Made by a program: the position numbers and the translations under genes. A DNA stretch of 64,000 bases from Bugula neritina (Eukaryota; Bryozoa; Gymnolaemata; Cheilostomatida; Bugulidae): the NCBI GenBank assembly GCA_964035545.1, contig OZ037769.1, positions 10,361,133-10,425,132 of the forward strand, given 5' to 3'. Positions 45,310 to 54,854 of this stretch are shown here, piece by piece. Every line of letters starts with the position of its first letter. Within the stretch, counting starts at the first letter, position 1. The notes under the pieces were generated by a model, which searched no databases, was not told the DNA's origin, and worked only from the letters and a program-made list of their open reading frames with translations.

Positions 45310-47430
45310 TCAACGCTGACAGTATAGCCGGAATTCGGCGCATCCCTGTCTTATTCGTTCCTCGCTGGGTCGTCGCCCTTTCTTTTTGGCCCGATATATG
45401 TCTGCCACTACTCCAGGTAGCTCTTCCTGGAGCTTTTTCAGCTCTCGGACATTTTCGGCCAGTACAGGGTTGGCGCGGAGGTTTTGTACAACCTCCGGGG
45501 ACTCGTCAACCTCCTGTCTGAGTTGACCCTGGTCCCAGTCAAACGGTGCTCCATGGTGAGCCAGCGTCTCTAACTCACATCGCGGGGGACCTCTGTCCCT
45601 CCTCTCGATGTTGAGACACTGTTTGCAACCTCCATCAGGTCGGCGGCTCAAACCATCCGCATTGCTGTGTCTCCTGCCCGGTCGATGTTCGATCCGGTAG
45701 GAGAATTCAGCTAGGATTTCGAGCCACCGGGCGACCTGATTGGAGGGCTCTGCTCTCTTGCACAACCAGATCAGCGAGGCATGATCCGTACGCAGCCGGA
45801 ACTTCCTGCCGTATAAGTATGGTCTGAAGTGCTTCACTGACTTGATTACTGCCAGCAGCTCCTTGCGGGTAGTGCAGTAATTTCGTTCAGCGGGTGAGAG
45901 AGACTTGCTGTAGAAGGCTACTACTACCTCTCGGCCTTCCTGCACTTGAGACAGCACAGCGCCAACATTTTGGTCACTGGCGTCCGTGTCGAGGATGTAC
46001 TCCAGAGTGGGGTCTGGGTAGGCCAAGATGGGCGCCGTTAGCAGGCAGCCCTTGAGGCGGTCGAACGCTCCTTGTTCGACTGGGGTCCACTGCCACGTCA
46101 CTCCCTTTGCGGTGAGCCGGTTTAACGGCTGGGCTATGCCCGCAAAGTCTGGTATGTATTGCCTGTAATACCCTACCAGCCCCAAGAAAGCCCGGAGTCC
46201 GGTCAAGTCTTGGGGGGTGACCCAGTCTTCTACCGCCCGTACCTTTTCGGGATCCGTTGCCACGCCATTTCGACCGACAACGTGCCCCAGGTACTTGACC
46301 TCCGGCTGCAATAGAGCGCACTTGGAAGGTTTGAGCTTAAGACCGGCACCTCGGAGTCTCTCGAAAACCTCCTGCAGACGACTGACATGTGTCTCGAAGT
46401 CTGGGGAGATCACGATGACATCATCGAGGTAGACCAGCAGTGTCTTCCAATGGAGCCCGCTAAGGACTTGCTCCATCAGCCTCTGGAAGGTGGCTGGGGC
46501 AGAGGTTAACCCGAAGGGCAGCACCTTCCACTTCCACAACCCGTCCCGTGTGATAAACGCCGCTTTCTCCTGGGCGTCGGGACTCAGAGGGACTTGCCAA
46601 TAGCCACTCAGCAAGTCTAGCATACTGAAGTACTTGCTGCCGGCTAGGGCGTCCAATGACTCGTCGATACGAGGTAGAGGGTAGGCGTCCTGTATGGTTA
46701 CGTTATTGAGTTTGCGGTAATCCACACAGAACCGCCAACTGCCGTCTTTCTTCCGGATCAGTACGACTGGTGAGCTCCACGCACTATGGGCGGGCTCTAT
46801 GAGGCCGCGGTCCAGAAGATCCCGTATTTGTCGGCTAACCTCCTTCTCTTTTTCCGGCCCCAGCCTGCGTGTGGGTTGCCGGACAGGGACTGTCCCTGCA
46901 GTCAGCGGTATTTCGTGTCTGACCACTTCCGTCAGCCCCACGTCATGATCTCCGCTGCTGAACACATCACCGTAGTCGCGTAGCAACTTCGCCATCGCTT
47001 GGCGTTCCTTGTTGCTCGCGCAGCCGCCACAGGCTGTTTCATATAACTCCCGAAGATGTGTTGGGACTGCCCCTCGCCCCTGAGTAGGGTGTCGAGGGGG
47101 TGTCTCCGTCGCGTCACCCAGCGATGGGCCCACGTCCTCTTCCTGGACGGAGTGGAACCGGCCCAGCATTGACCCAGCTGGGAGCTCAATGGGCTCGGTA
47201 AAGGGGTTGACACACTGCACTAAGACCTCCCCTCGCTCAGTTAGTCGGTTTAAACTACTAGCGAGTTGGATCCTTTCGTGCGCGCCTTCAACGACCCCGA
47301 GCCTGGCTATCCGGTTGCTGTTCACTCGGCAGTGGATAGTAGCTCTGGAGCGTCCGGGCACGGTGCAGTTTCGGACTACCTGAACACCGCCCACCAGAGA
47401 ACGCCCAAACTTATCCACACAGGCGAGTTC
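45310..47430 (-). pseudogene. E3 Pol, middle part: linker, RT and RNase H
   Basis: In frame with the protease part across the TGA at 47431 and ending at a second TGA (45310-45312). It opens CVDKFGRSLVGG. RT: the linker GDVFSSGDHDVG, then SAWSSPVVLIRKKDGSWRF, LSGYWQVPLSPDAQEKAAF, LPFGLTSAPATFQRLM, catalytic VYLDDVIVISPDFE and LGLVGYYRQYIPDFAG. RNase H: ILDTDASDQNVGAVLSQVQE, RKELLAVIKSVKHFRPYLYG, RTDHASLIWLCKRAEP and NADGLSRRP. All RT and RNase H catalytic motifs are kept. In E2 the codon aligned with the second TGA is TGG (Trp, at about 17858), so that stop is most simply a TGG to TGA mutation. Confidence 0.9.
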
Positions 47431-48143
47431 TCACCCGCCCATCAGCACCACCGACTTGCTGAAGTCTATTCGGCACTGGTGTTGCTTCAAGAAGGGCATT
47501 CCGAGGATAGCATCTTCCTCCAGTTGGCTTATGACAAAAGTCTCTTGTACAGCCTGGTCTCGGACACGCCCAGGGAGCTCGATAATACCGTAGAAAGGAA
47601 TACATGACCCGTCTGCCAGGGTGCCATGTTCCCCCGTATACGGTCGTACTCTATCCCTGTCCCGGCCCGGCAGTGCCTCAAAGACTCTACGACTGAGAAG
47701 GTTGGTAGTACAACCGGAGTCGAGCAGGAAAGTGACGGCGTTGCCGGCCACCTTTCCGGGTAGGAAATAGCTCTCTCCATGTGGTTGTACTTTCACCCCC
47801 CCCCCCGCATGTGCTGTCCTAGATTGGTAGGACGGCGGGGGTTTCACCCGTGGTTTACGGGAATTCCGGCGGCGAGGTTGGTGCCGGCGGCGTTTGGGGC
47901 TCTCCACTGGGCCTTCCGGCTCCATTTCAGTGGAGGGCTCCTCTTCCCGAGGTAACCGGTGGAACCGGTTGGCGAGTGGCAGGGAGAAGGTACTTGGCCG
48001 TTGTGCGGGCCTGCTAGTCCTGCGGGGTACCTGCCACTCGGGGGGAGTGTTCCGTCGTGTCCGTACGGACAGATGACGGCGTGTCCCACCAGACTCCTTC
48101 AGTTGCGGCCCGCGGGGAGGGAGAGCGTCCGCGGGCCGTGACA
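47431..48143 (-). pseudogene. E3 Pol, first part: protease (entered by frameshift)
   Basis: The -1 frame is open from the slippery site (48144-48150) down to the TGA at 47431-47433. A basic linker (PKRRRHQPRRRNSRKPR, after the only early Met) leads to the aspartic protease: VTFLLDSGCTTNLLSRRVFE (active site D-S-G), LADGSCIPFYG and EDAILGMPFLKQHQCRIDF (flap and ILG motif). The protease itself is intact; the TGA follows VVLMGG just before the RT linker. Confidence 0.85.
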
Positions 48144-48965
48144 GTTTAACGCCCCCTGGTATTGGGGTCGTCCTTTCTGTCTATGGTCCTGACCAGCACT
48201 ACTCCAGCCCTGTCCCACAAGTGTTGGGGGCACCCGCAGGACCTGACTTGGGCCAGCGCCGGCCAGAATTGTTACCAGTTGTCCCAGCATCTCTACCATA
48301 CGGTTCACTTCGGCTTCCAGCGGGGGGGCTTCGGGGCCTGTCGTAGCCCTGGCAGCACTGACTCTAACTACTGGTGGGTTCCGTTGTGCTCGATGCATTT
48401 GGGTAGCCAACGGGTAAGCTTCTCCAGCCTTCAGGGCATCCTCTATTCTGGTTATCCCTTTAGCTCGAAGTTGATGGTGTAGGCCCAGGTTGTTTAGTGA
48501 CTGGACAAAGGCGTCGTATGTGTAACGCTCTTGGTGTGGCGCTGGTAGGTCACTATACGCAATCTGTGCCAGCTTCTTCACCGTCGCGGCATGTTCTTGC
48601 AGCGAGGTCCGCGGGGTGCGGCACAATCTCTGTAGCTTGGTCTTAGCGTCTATTTCGGAGATGCCAAAACGGGCCCGCAGCGCAGCCAGTATCCCGTTTA
48701 CGTCCGTTCCCACTCCGTACGGCTTGGCTTGCTCCGTCAACGCTCTCCGCAATTGGATAAGGGCCACTCTGTGCGGCCATTGAGCAATCTCCGTTACTTC
48801 TCTAAATTCTTGTATAAACTGTTCGACATCTTCTGACCCAGTAAAGGTGGGAGCTTTCAAGCAATATCGATAAGCTTCTTCTCCCTCACGATTCACAGGG
48901 TTAACATCATTTCTACGCTCACCTTCTACTGGGGGTGGTTGCATTCTAGCATTTTCAGTCTCCAT
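48099..48965 (-). CDS. E3 Gag (288 aa)
   Basis: Structural protein. Starts ATGGAGACTGAAAATGC, 16 bases after the primer site. Capsid-type pattern: APTFTGSEDVEQFIQEFREV, QWPHRVALIQLRRAL, LQRLCRTPRTSLQEHAATVK, LGLHHQLRAKGITRIEDALK. The N-terminal third aligns with the E2 gag fragment. I see no complete CCHC zinc knuckle, only a CH at the slippery site, where related gags would have one. The frame ends at TGA 48099-48101, just past the frameshift hairpin. Intact. Confidence 0.85.
   Translation of the reverse strand: METENARMQPPPVEGERRNDVNPVNREGEEAYRYCLKAPTFTGSEDVEQFIQEFREVTEIAQWPHRVALIQLRRALTEQAKPYGVGTDVNGILAALRARFGISEIDAKTKLQRLCRTPRTSLQEHAATVKKLAQIAYSDLPAPHQERYTYDAFVQSLNNLGLHHQLRAKGITRIEDALKAGEAYPLATQMHRAQRNPPVVRVSAARATTGPEAPPLEAEVNRMVEMLGQLVTILAGAGPSQVLRVPPTLVGQGWSSAGQDHRQKGRPQYQGALNCHGPRTLSLPAGRN
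48106..48150 (-). promoter_or_regulatory. E3 gag-pol -1 ribosomal frameshift signal
   Basis: On the minus strand: heptamer GTTAAAC (48150-48144), read G TTA AAC in the gag frame, so slippage by -1 gives GTT AAA and enters the pol frame. A 5-base spacer TGTCA follows, then a perfect 10-bp GC-rich stem CGGCCCGCGG / CCGCGGGCCG (48138-48129 and 48115-48106) with a 13-base loop. The gag stop follows directly. GUUAAAC is a known natural frameshift heptamer (it is the site I recall for equine arteritis virus). Heptamer, spacing and stem all fit. Confidence 0.85.
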
Positions 48966-48980
48966 CTTTGATGTACACTA

Positions 48981-48997
48981 TCCCACCGCTGCCACCA
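48981..48997 (-). promoter_or_regulatory. E3 primer-binding site
   Basis: TGGTGGCAGCGGTGGGA on the minus strand, one base after the 5' LTR. It starts with TGG, complementary to the CCA end of a tRNA, and shares its first ten bases with the E4 site. Confidence 0.65.
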
Positions 48998-48998
48998 C

Positions 48999-49303
48999 TG
49001 TTATGATTTTCAGATTTAGGGTCGATGTGCAACCAAGAGAGTCATTTATTATTAGAGGAACTTCACCGAGATAAGTCGAGTAGATATCGTTATATTTGAA
49101 TACAAGAATACATAATAAAATCTAATATACAACAGTTAATAATACGCACGTCTATTTAATTTACAGCACTATCCTCAACTGAGCTAGTAGCGCGAAGCTG
49201 CTACTATTACTCATAAGCAGCTTAGCTAATTGGCTAGTACATCGTTCCGGGTCAATACGCAACCTTGCGTATTGTGTTGCTGGTAGCTCTACGAGCCACC
49301 ACA
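48999..49303 (-). repeat. E3 5' LTR
   Basis: 305 bp, one difference from the 3' LTR; ends CCACCACA in plus-strand text, followed by the ATAT target duplication. Confidence 0.95.
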
Positions 49304-49307
49304 ATAT

Positions 49308-49398
49308 TGTCAGTTCTTTTTAGATATGTGTTCGTAGTGATCAGTTGTGATTTCCAAATAAAGATATTTTAGTGAACTTTAAGTATAATACTATTACA
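49308..49398 (+). repeat. E1 3' LTR, right part
   Basis: Continues the LTR after E3 with one extra T in a T run. The four bases before it (ATAT, 49304-49307) repeat the bases left of E3, forming its target-site duplication. Confidence 0.9.
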
Positions 49399-49403
49399 GA
49401 TTT

Positions 49404-50021
49404 TTTTTAATTCTAAAGTTGCGTTTATACCTCTGCTGAAAAAAAGTACCAAGTTTTAGTTAATAATGCTTGTTCGGGTACCCCTTTATAGTCAAACTGA
49501 AACTCGTTAAAATCATATTGATGCGGTTGCTCACTTTCTGAAATTGAAATTTCACTCGCATAATAGCTATTTGATGCCCTTTGTAAACGTCGTGAATTAG
49601 TGAAGCGGACAGCATAAAACCGATAATTGAGAAGGCGTGGGCTATATAATTTTAACCGTATAAGTACGTTGTCTAATCGCCAAAGTAATAACTAAATAAC
49701 GATGTTTACAAGGAGTTATTACTCCTATTCTAAAATTGGCCGATTAAGTTATCGCAGTACAAAGTTTTTACGAGTGGCTTTTACAATACAATGCAACTCG
49801 GTGAAATTTCAACCCGGCCAAATTGAAATTCTGACCGAAAATTGTGAAGGTATAAAGTCTCTTGGAACTTGTATGCCTCATAATATAATACAAGTGCTTA
49901 GGTAAGAGGTACTGGAAGGTATACTTCCCACAGCCATTACTTTATAACACCCTAGTTGGAGTTGCACCCACAACGTGGTAGCATCAACATTTTAATTAGT
50001 GATATTTTAGAAAACAACAAT
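49404..50021. other. No gene seen between E1 and E4
   Basis: AT-rich; a short plus-strand frame at 49702-49905 shows no motif. ACAAT at 50017-50021 is the left target-site duplication of E4. Confidence 0.5.
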
Positions 50022-50348
50022 TGAAACATTAAGTATAGTGAGTATATAATTACCTGAGAGTTACTCGAAGTATGTAGGCATGACATTGAAGTGTCGAAAA
50101 AACAATAAAGTGGGGTCTGGCCGGCCAGGGGAAATACAAGGACCAAAAGTATAGTACTGATTTATAATTATTTTATCACAAAGTCTATCGGCATGTTTCT
50201 CTACTGTAGGCTGACATCTTCATCTCGTAGTCTCTCGTTCGTCGGTGACCCAATATGTATTTTAATAAACAAATGCACATGACATTATAACGTAGCCTCT
50301 CGCTAGTCCGTAATTAGTGATAAACAAAAGACACATAATAATATAACA
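50022..50348 (-). repeat. E4 3' LTR
   Basis: Plus-strand text starts TGAAACATTAAG and ends ATATAACA. It differs from the other LTR by G/A, A/G, G/A, T/A and G/A at five places. Confidence 0.95.
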
Positions 50349-50360
50349 TCTCCTTTCTTA
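50349..50360 (-). promoter_or_regulatory. E4 polypurine tract
   Basis: On the minus strand TAAGAAAGGAGA lies directly before the 3' LTR. Confidence 0.7.
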
Positions 50361-50499
50361 AGCAGGTGACTTCCTTCTATAACATTGTGATTAAGGTTGC
50401 TGAGATTAATAATATGATACGAGTATACATGATTAATATGGATTGGGGATTAACAATGAAACTAAATAACTATGTACAGGGTGGGAAACGGCTAATAGC

Positions 50500-51345
50500 T
50501 TATCCCATGTGGAAGTCCTTGTATTTAGCGGGGAGGACTCCACGGTTGCTTCTGGGTTGACGCTCTGGTGGTGGTGCCGCGTTCCTGAGAGGTGTTGCAG
50601 GCAGGGCAGGCATGTGGGGGGATTCATTAGGAGCATCCCCAACATCAGAATCAGCAGCATCAGCGACACCAAGGGTCTGTGTGTTATCTGGTTTGAGGTG
50701 AACACGATTCCTACGCACTATAGACTGACCGTTGTCAACCAAGTAGGATCTGGGGGAGTCATGCTGCTCGACAATCATTCCTGGCGACCATTCTTTGTCA
50801 GTGCTTGACCTGATTAGTGCAGGAGTCCCAGGTTCCAGATCAGCCAACGGCCGTGCATGGCGGTCATGGTACTTCTTCTGCAAGTTTTGGTTGGCTATTA
50901 GTTGTTGGCTAGCCTCAATAACAACTGGTTTAAGCGACTCGGCAGTGATTGGCAAATCACTTCTTAGGGCTCTGTTGAACAGAAGCTCAGCTGGACTGAA
51001 AGCACAGCCAGTGATAGGAGATTGCCTGTATCTGAGTAGTGACCTGTATATATCCTCTCTTTCATCCTCACATTTTTTTAGAAAAGCTTTCATCGTTTGC
51101 ACATAACGCTCAGCCATTTCATTGGGCTTAGGGTAGTGCGGACTAGATGTTACAATAGTGAAGCACCAGCTTGATGCAAAAGTTTGCATGACTCTACTGC
51201 TGAAAGGCATGTTGTCCGCCAGAATGGACACTGGTACCCCGTGTACAGCAAATATGGATTTCAATGCCAAAACCACGTCTTCAGCAGTCTTTCTTCTGAG
51301 TAATCTCAGCTCGGGGAAGTGAGAGTAACAGTCCACAACTACCAA
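50500..51345 (-). pseudogene. E4 Pol, second part: integrase core and C-terminus
   Basis: Same frame as the first part, after TAG (51346-51348). Core: LVVVDCYSHFPEL (first Asp), PVSILADNMPFSS (second Asp, with M where the usual motif has G) and NEMAERYVQTMKAFLKKC (Glu). Then CAFSPAELLFNRALRSDLP, an LEPGTPALIRS C-terminal segment and SIVRRNRVHLKP. It ends RGVLPAKYKDFHMG. The catalytic triad is present. The TAG falls where related elements have a Tyr-like residue before LVVVD. Confidence 0.85.
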
Positions 51346-54300
51346 CTAATCATTATTCTTATAGGACAGTATATCCATAGCCAATTTATTCCATGGTAGA
51401 CTTGGCAGCTCATGAGACATTAACGGCTCTTTCTGTTGACGGTTGGAAAACTTAGCGCAGGTGAGGCAACTTGACACTTCATTCCGTATATCAGCAGATA
51501 GCCCAGGCCAATAAAATGATTTCCTCGCAAGCTCTCTGCATTTCTCAACGCCCAGGTGGCCCATGTGTAGCGACTTTAGAATGTACTTCCTCTGTGACTT
51601 CGGAACTATAAGCCGCTCTTCAACGTAAAGAAATCCATCCACATCATAGATGTCAGATCTAACATTCCAGTAGGGTTGAATTTTTGTGGGGGCCTGACTC
51701 CGTCTACTCCATGACCAACCATCTTGCAGTGCTTTTTTCAGACTGTCCATTGTCGGGTCTTCAGCATATGACTGTCTCATCTCATTCATGGTGCTATCAT
51801 CGGTTTCTAAGGCATGAACCATTACAACTTCACCTTCGAGATCACACTGATCATTTGTAACGCGCTGAAGGTAGGCTCGGGATAGTGTGTCAGCAATATA
51901 TAAATACTTGCCCGGAACATATGTGAACTCAGCTATCCGGTATCTTTGTAGTCGCAGAAGTAGTCTTTGCAGCCTTGGGGATGCCTTGTGCAACGACTTG
52001 TTCATTATCGGGACGAGAGGTTTATGATCCGTCTGTATGTGAACAGCACGTCCATAGAGGTAGCTGTAAAAGCGCTCACAGCCAAACACAACTGCTAGCA
52101 GCTCCTTATCTATTTGGGGATAGTTGCACTCAGTCTCAGTTAAGCTGCGTGAAGCATATGCAACAGGTTTACCTTCCTGTAGTAACACTGCACCAAGTCC
52201 CGACTTTGAAGCGTCAACTTGTAAATGCGCATCCTTGGTAACATCAAAATACTGCAAGACAGGTTCGGATGTAAGCAAGCGTTTAATTACCTGGAAGCTT
52301 TCCATTTGTTCTTTGGACCACACCCACTGACTATCACTCTTCAGTAGCACTCTCAAGGGCTCAGTACAGGCTGACATGTTGGGTATGTAGGCTCTTAGAA
52401 AATTGAGAGTACCAATCAGTCTTTGTACTCCCTCTCGGTCTGTTGGGTCAGGCATGGCCTCAATAGCAGCTATCTTGTCTGGGTCAGGACGCAGACCATC
52501 TTTCGATACTATATGGCCTAAATAGCGCACCTCCGTCTGATTCAACTGAATCTTCTTGCGATTAAACTTCACATTAGCCTCTTTGGCCTTTACCAATAGC
52601 TTTCTCAGATTGGCATCATGTTCCTGTTGTGTCTTTCCAGCTACAATGATGTCATCAAAATACACTGAGACACCAGGCAAGTCTCCAAATATTTGCTCCA
52701 CCTTCTTCTCAAAGACTTCAGCACTTGAGTGAAGACCAAATGGAAGTCTATCAAAACAGTAGCGACCATATGGGGTGTTGAACGTTGTGAGCAGACTACT
52801 CTCTTTGGTCAAGGCTACATGCCAGTATCCATGTTTCATGTCCATGATGGTGTAGTATTGCATACCATTGAATCTGAAGGCAATGTCTTCTAATGTGGGT
52901 ATCTTGTGATGTTCTCGTCTCACTGCTCTGTTCAGGTCCTTGGGGTCTAGGCATATACGAACCGACCCATCTTTCTTTTCAACGCATACCATACTACTCA
53001 CCCAGTTGGTTGGTACGTCAACCTTAGATATGATTTCAGATGCCTCCATATCATCCAGCTCCTTTTTCACTTTGTCTAACATACTGAGTGGGACACGTCT
53101 TGGATGATGAACCACAGGCTTCAAATTCTCGTCAACACATATGTCGTGCTCTCCATCAAGTCTGCCAACTCCTTCAAACACCTCAGGGAACTCCTGAAGT
53201 ATCGAGCTTGACAACTGATCGACTCTGCGGATCAGACCAAAAGATTCAGCAGCCTCGAGGCCAAGTATGGGAGGAAGGTCCTCATCAACCACCTTGAAGT
53301 GGACACTCTGGCTATGCTCTTTGTGGTTCACAGTGAGTTGAACTGCACCCACATTCTTGATCTTGGTCTTATTATAGCCGTAAAGGCATACAGAAGTGGG
53401 CTTTAGAGTAGCACCAAGTGACTGAACGGTTCTTAGGTTGATGCAATTTGTTTCAGCTCCAGTATCAATCTTAAACTGAATATCATTGGCCTTTCCTTTG
53501 TCACTGACCTTCATCGGAAGAATCCAAGATTTCAATTTAGATTCATTAGAAAGAGCACCAACAGCACCTATGAACAAGCTATTCATTTGTTTCTCTGCAA
53601 GAGCTTTGCCTTTGCAGACTTTCTCAAAGTGATTTTTCTTCCCGCAGTTATGACATGTCTCGCCATAAGCAGGACATCTACCTTTGGCATGTGTATATCC
53701 ACAAAATTTGCAATCTATGTTGTCCTTACGTGTGTTACTTCTGGTTTTATTTTGCGTAGCGCCAGACTGACTCTGCACAGTGCTGACTGCAGCATCATTT
53801 ATCTCATTGACTGTCTTCATAGTAGTATCACCGGCAGCCATCCTTGACATCTGCTGTTTGGTAATCTCAGCAGCACGGATGTCATCTAAGGCATTCTCAA
53901 GTTTAACGTTTTTGTCACGGAGTAGCCGCTCCTTCAGCTTTCCATCAGTGAGTCCAAACACAATTCTGCAGAGAAGCATTCGGTCTCGCAATTCGCCAAA
54001 ATCACATTTTGTAGCTTGAGTTTTTAGACGTTTCACAAAGGTGTCAATGGGCTCTCCATCACTCTGACTGAGAGACCAAAAAACAAACCATTCATACAAC
54101 ATGTTACGCCGGGGATTGCAATAGGCTTCAAACTGCTCCAAAACATCAGCCATAACATCCTTGCTTTTACCTGCGGGAAAGTCAAATTGACCATAAATCT
54201 CAGTAGCTTCCTCACCAGCCTGGTTCAGAAGTATAGCAACCTGACGTCTATTAATACCCGCATTCTCAGGAGGAGGCTCTTGGCCACTCTCTTGAGGCTT

Positions 54301-54414
54301 CAAAACCAAATCACTTGCAAGCAAATAATTTTCCAAGGCCCTTCTCCACTTCCTCCAATTGTCTGACACATTACCTTCAAATGATAATTTTCCAGGGGCC
54401 TTCAAACCTTCCAT
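51346..54414 (-). pseudogene. E4 Gag-Pol, first part: Gag, protease, RT, RNase H, integrase zinc arm
   Basis: One long frame; the likely start is the Met of MEGLKAPGKLSFEG (54414), although the frame is open further up to 54453. Gag: WRKWRRALENYLLAS, then LYEWFVFWSLSQSDGEPIDTF; zinc knuckles CKFCGYTHAKGRC and CHNCGKKNHFEKVC (about residues 235-268). Protease: FKIDTGAETNCINL. RT: ICLDPKDLNRAVRREHHKIP, MDMKHGYWHVALTKESS, RLPFGLHSSAEVFEKKV, catalytic VYFDDIIVAGKTQQEHD. RNase H: LQVDASKSGLGAVLLQEGKP, DKELLAVVFGCERFYSYLYG, TDHKPLVPIMNKSLH, ADTLSRA. Integrase zinc arm: HMGHLGVEKCRELARKSF, then CLTCAKFSNRQ. Gag and pol are fused, with no frameshift. The frame ends at TAG inside integrase. Confidence 0.9.
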
Positions 54415-54506
54415 GACAGCTCCAAGGCAGACCAACACAGTCCACAACAACAAACAACTAAAAGCTAAACAATCACCACTCCAGTGGCAAAGTAGGGTGC
54501 GAGTAC

Positions 54507-54522
54507 GATCTAGCTGCCACCA
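54507..54522 (-). promoter_or_regulatory. E4 primer-binding site
   Basis: TGGTGGCAGCTAGATC on the minus strand directly follows the 5' LTR and shares TGGTGGCAGC with E3. Confidence 0.65.
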
Positions 54523-54849
54523 TGAAACATTAAGTATAGTGAGTATATAATTACCTGAGAGTTACTCGAAGTATGTAGGCATGACATTGAAGTATCGAAA
54601 GAACAATAAAGTAGGGTCTGGCCGGCCAGGGGAAATACAAGGACCAAAAGTATAGTACTGATTTATAATTATTTTATCACAAAGTCTATCGGCATGTTTC
54701 TCTACTGTAGGCTGACATCATCATCTCGTAGTCTCTCGTTCGTCGGTGACCCAATATGTATTTTAATAAACAAATGCACATGACATTATAACGTAGCCTC
54801 TCGCTAGTCCATAATTAGTGATAAACAAAAGACACATAATAATATAACA
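54523..54849 (-). repeat. E4 5' LTR
   Basis: 327 bp. Plus-strand text starts TGAAACATTAAG and ends ATATAACA, followed by ACAAT. Confidence 0.95.
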
Positions 54850-54854
54850 ACAAT

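Larger units (their letters stand above)
41847..49303 (-). mobile_element. Ty3-type LTR retrotransposon E3 (recent, near full length)
   Basis: LTRs 41847-42151 and 48999-49303, 305 bp each, differing at one base; 4-bp target duplication ATAT (41843-41846 and 49304-49307). Order on the minus strand: 5' LTR, primer site, gag, frameshift signal, protease, RT, RNase H, integrase, a third ORF, polypurine tract, 3' LTR. It is visibly GC-richer than the host and the other elements. Two in-frame TGA codons break pol and one integrase zinc-ligand Cys is Arg, so despite its youth this copy is probably not autonomous. Confidence 0.95.
37750..49398 (+). mobile_element. LTR retrotransposon E1, with E3 nested in its 3' LTR
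   Basis: LTRs at 37750-37942 and 41744-41846 plus 49308-49398. The outer flanks carry the 5-bp duplication GATTT (37745-37749 and 49399-49403). Order inside: gag, protease, RT, RNase H, integrase, which fits Ty3 or a relative; the RT core is SYIDDII. I could not assign the clade. The LTR pair differs by one substitution and one indel, so the insertion is young, yet the coding region has three lesions (protease DSD, an in-frame TAA, integrase Glu to Gly). Confidence 0.9.
50022..54849 (-). mobile_element. Ty3-type LTR retrotransposon E4 (Mag-like, near full length)
   Basis: LTRs 50022-50348 and 54523-54849 (327 bp each, about five differences), flanked by the 5-bp duplication ACAAT (50017-50021 and 54850-54854). 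Minus-strand order: 5' LTR, primer site, one fused gag-pol frame, polypurine tract, 3' LTR. No third ORF. One TAG interrupts integrase. Gag and RT style (K02A2.6-like) suggest the Mag clade; this is from memory of the family. Confidence 0.95.

Noticed and set aside
45310-47433. TGA codons in E3 pol as selenocysteine or programmed readthrough
   Set aside because: The second aligns with a plain TGG in E2, and gag-pol expression is already explained by the frameshift site; mutation is simpler.
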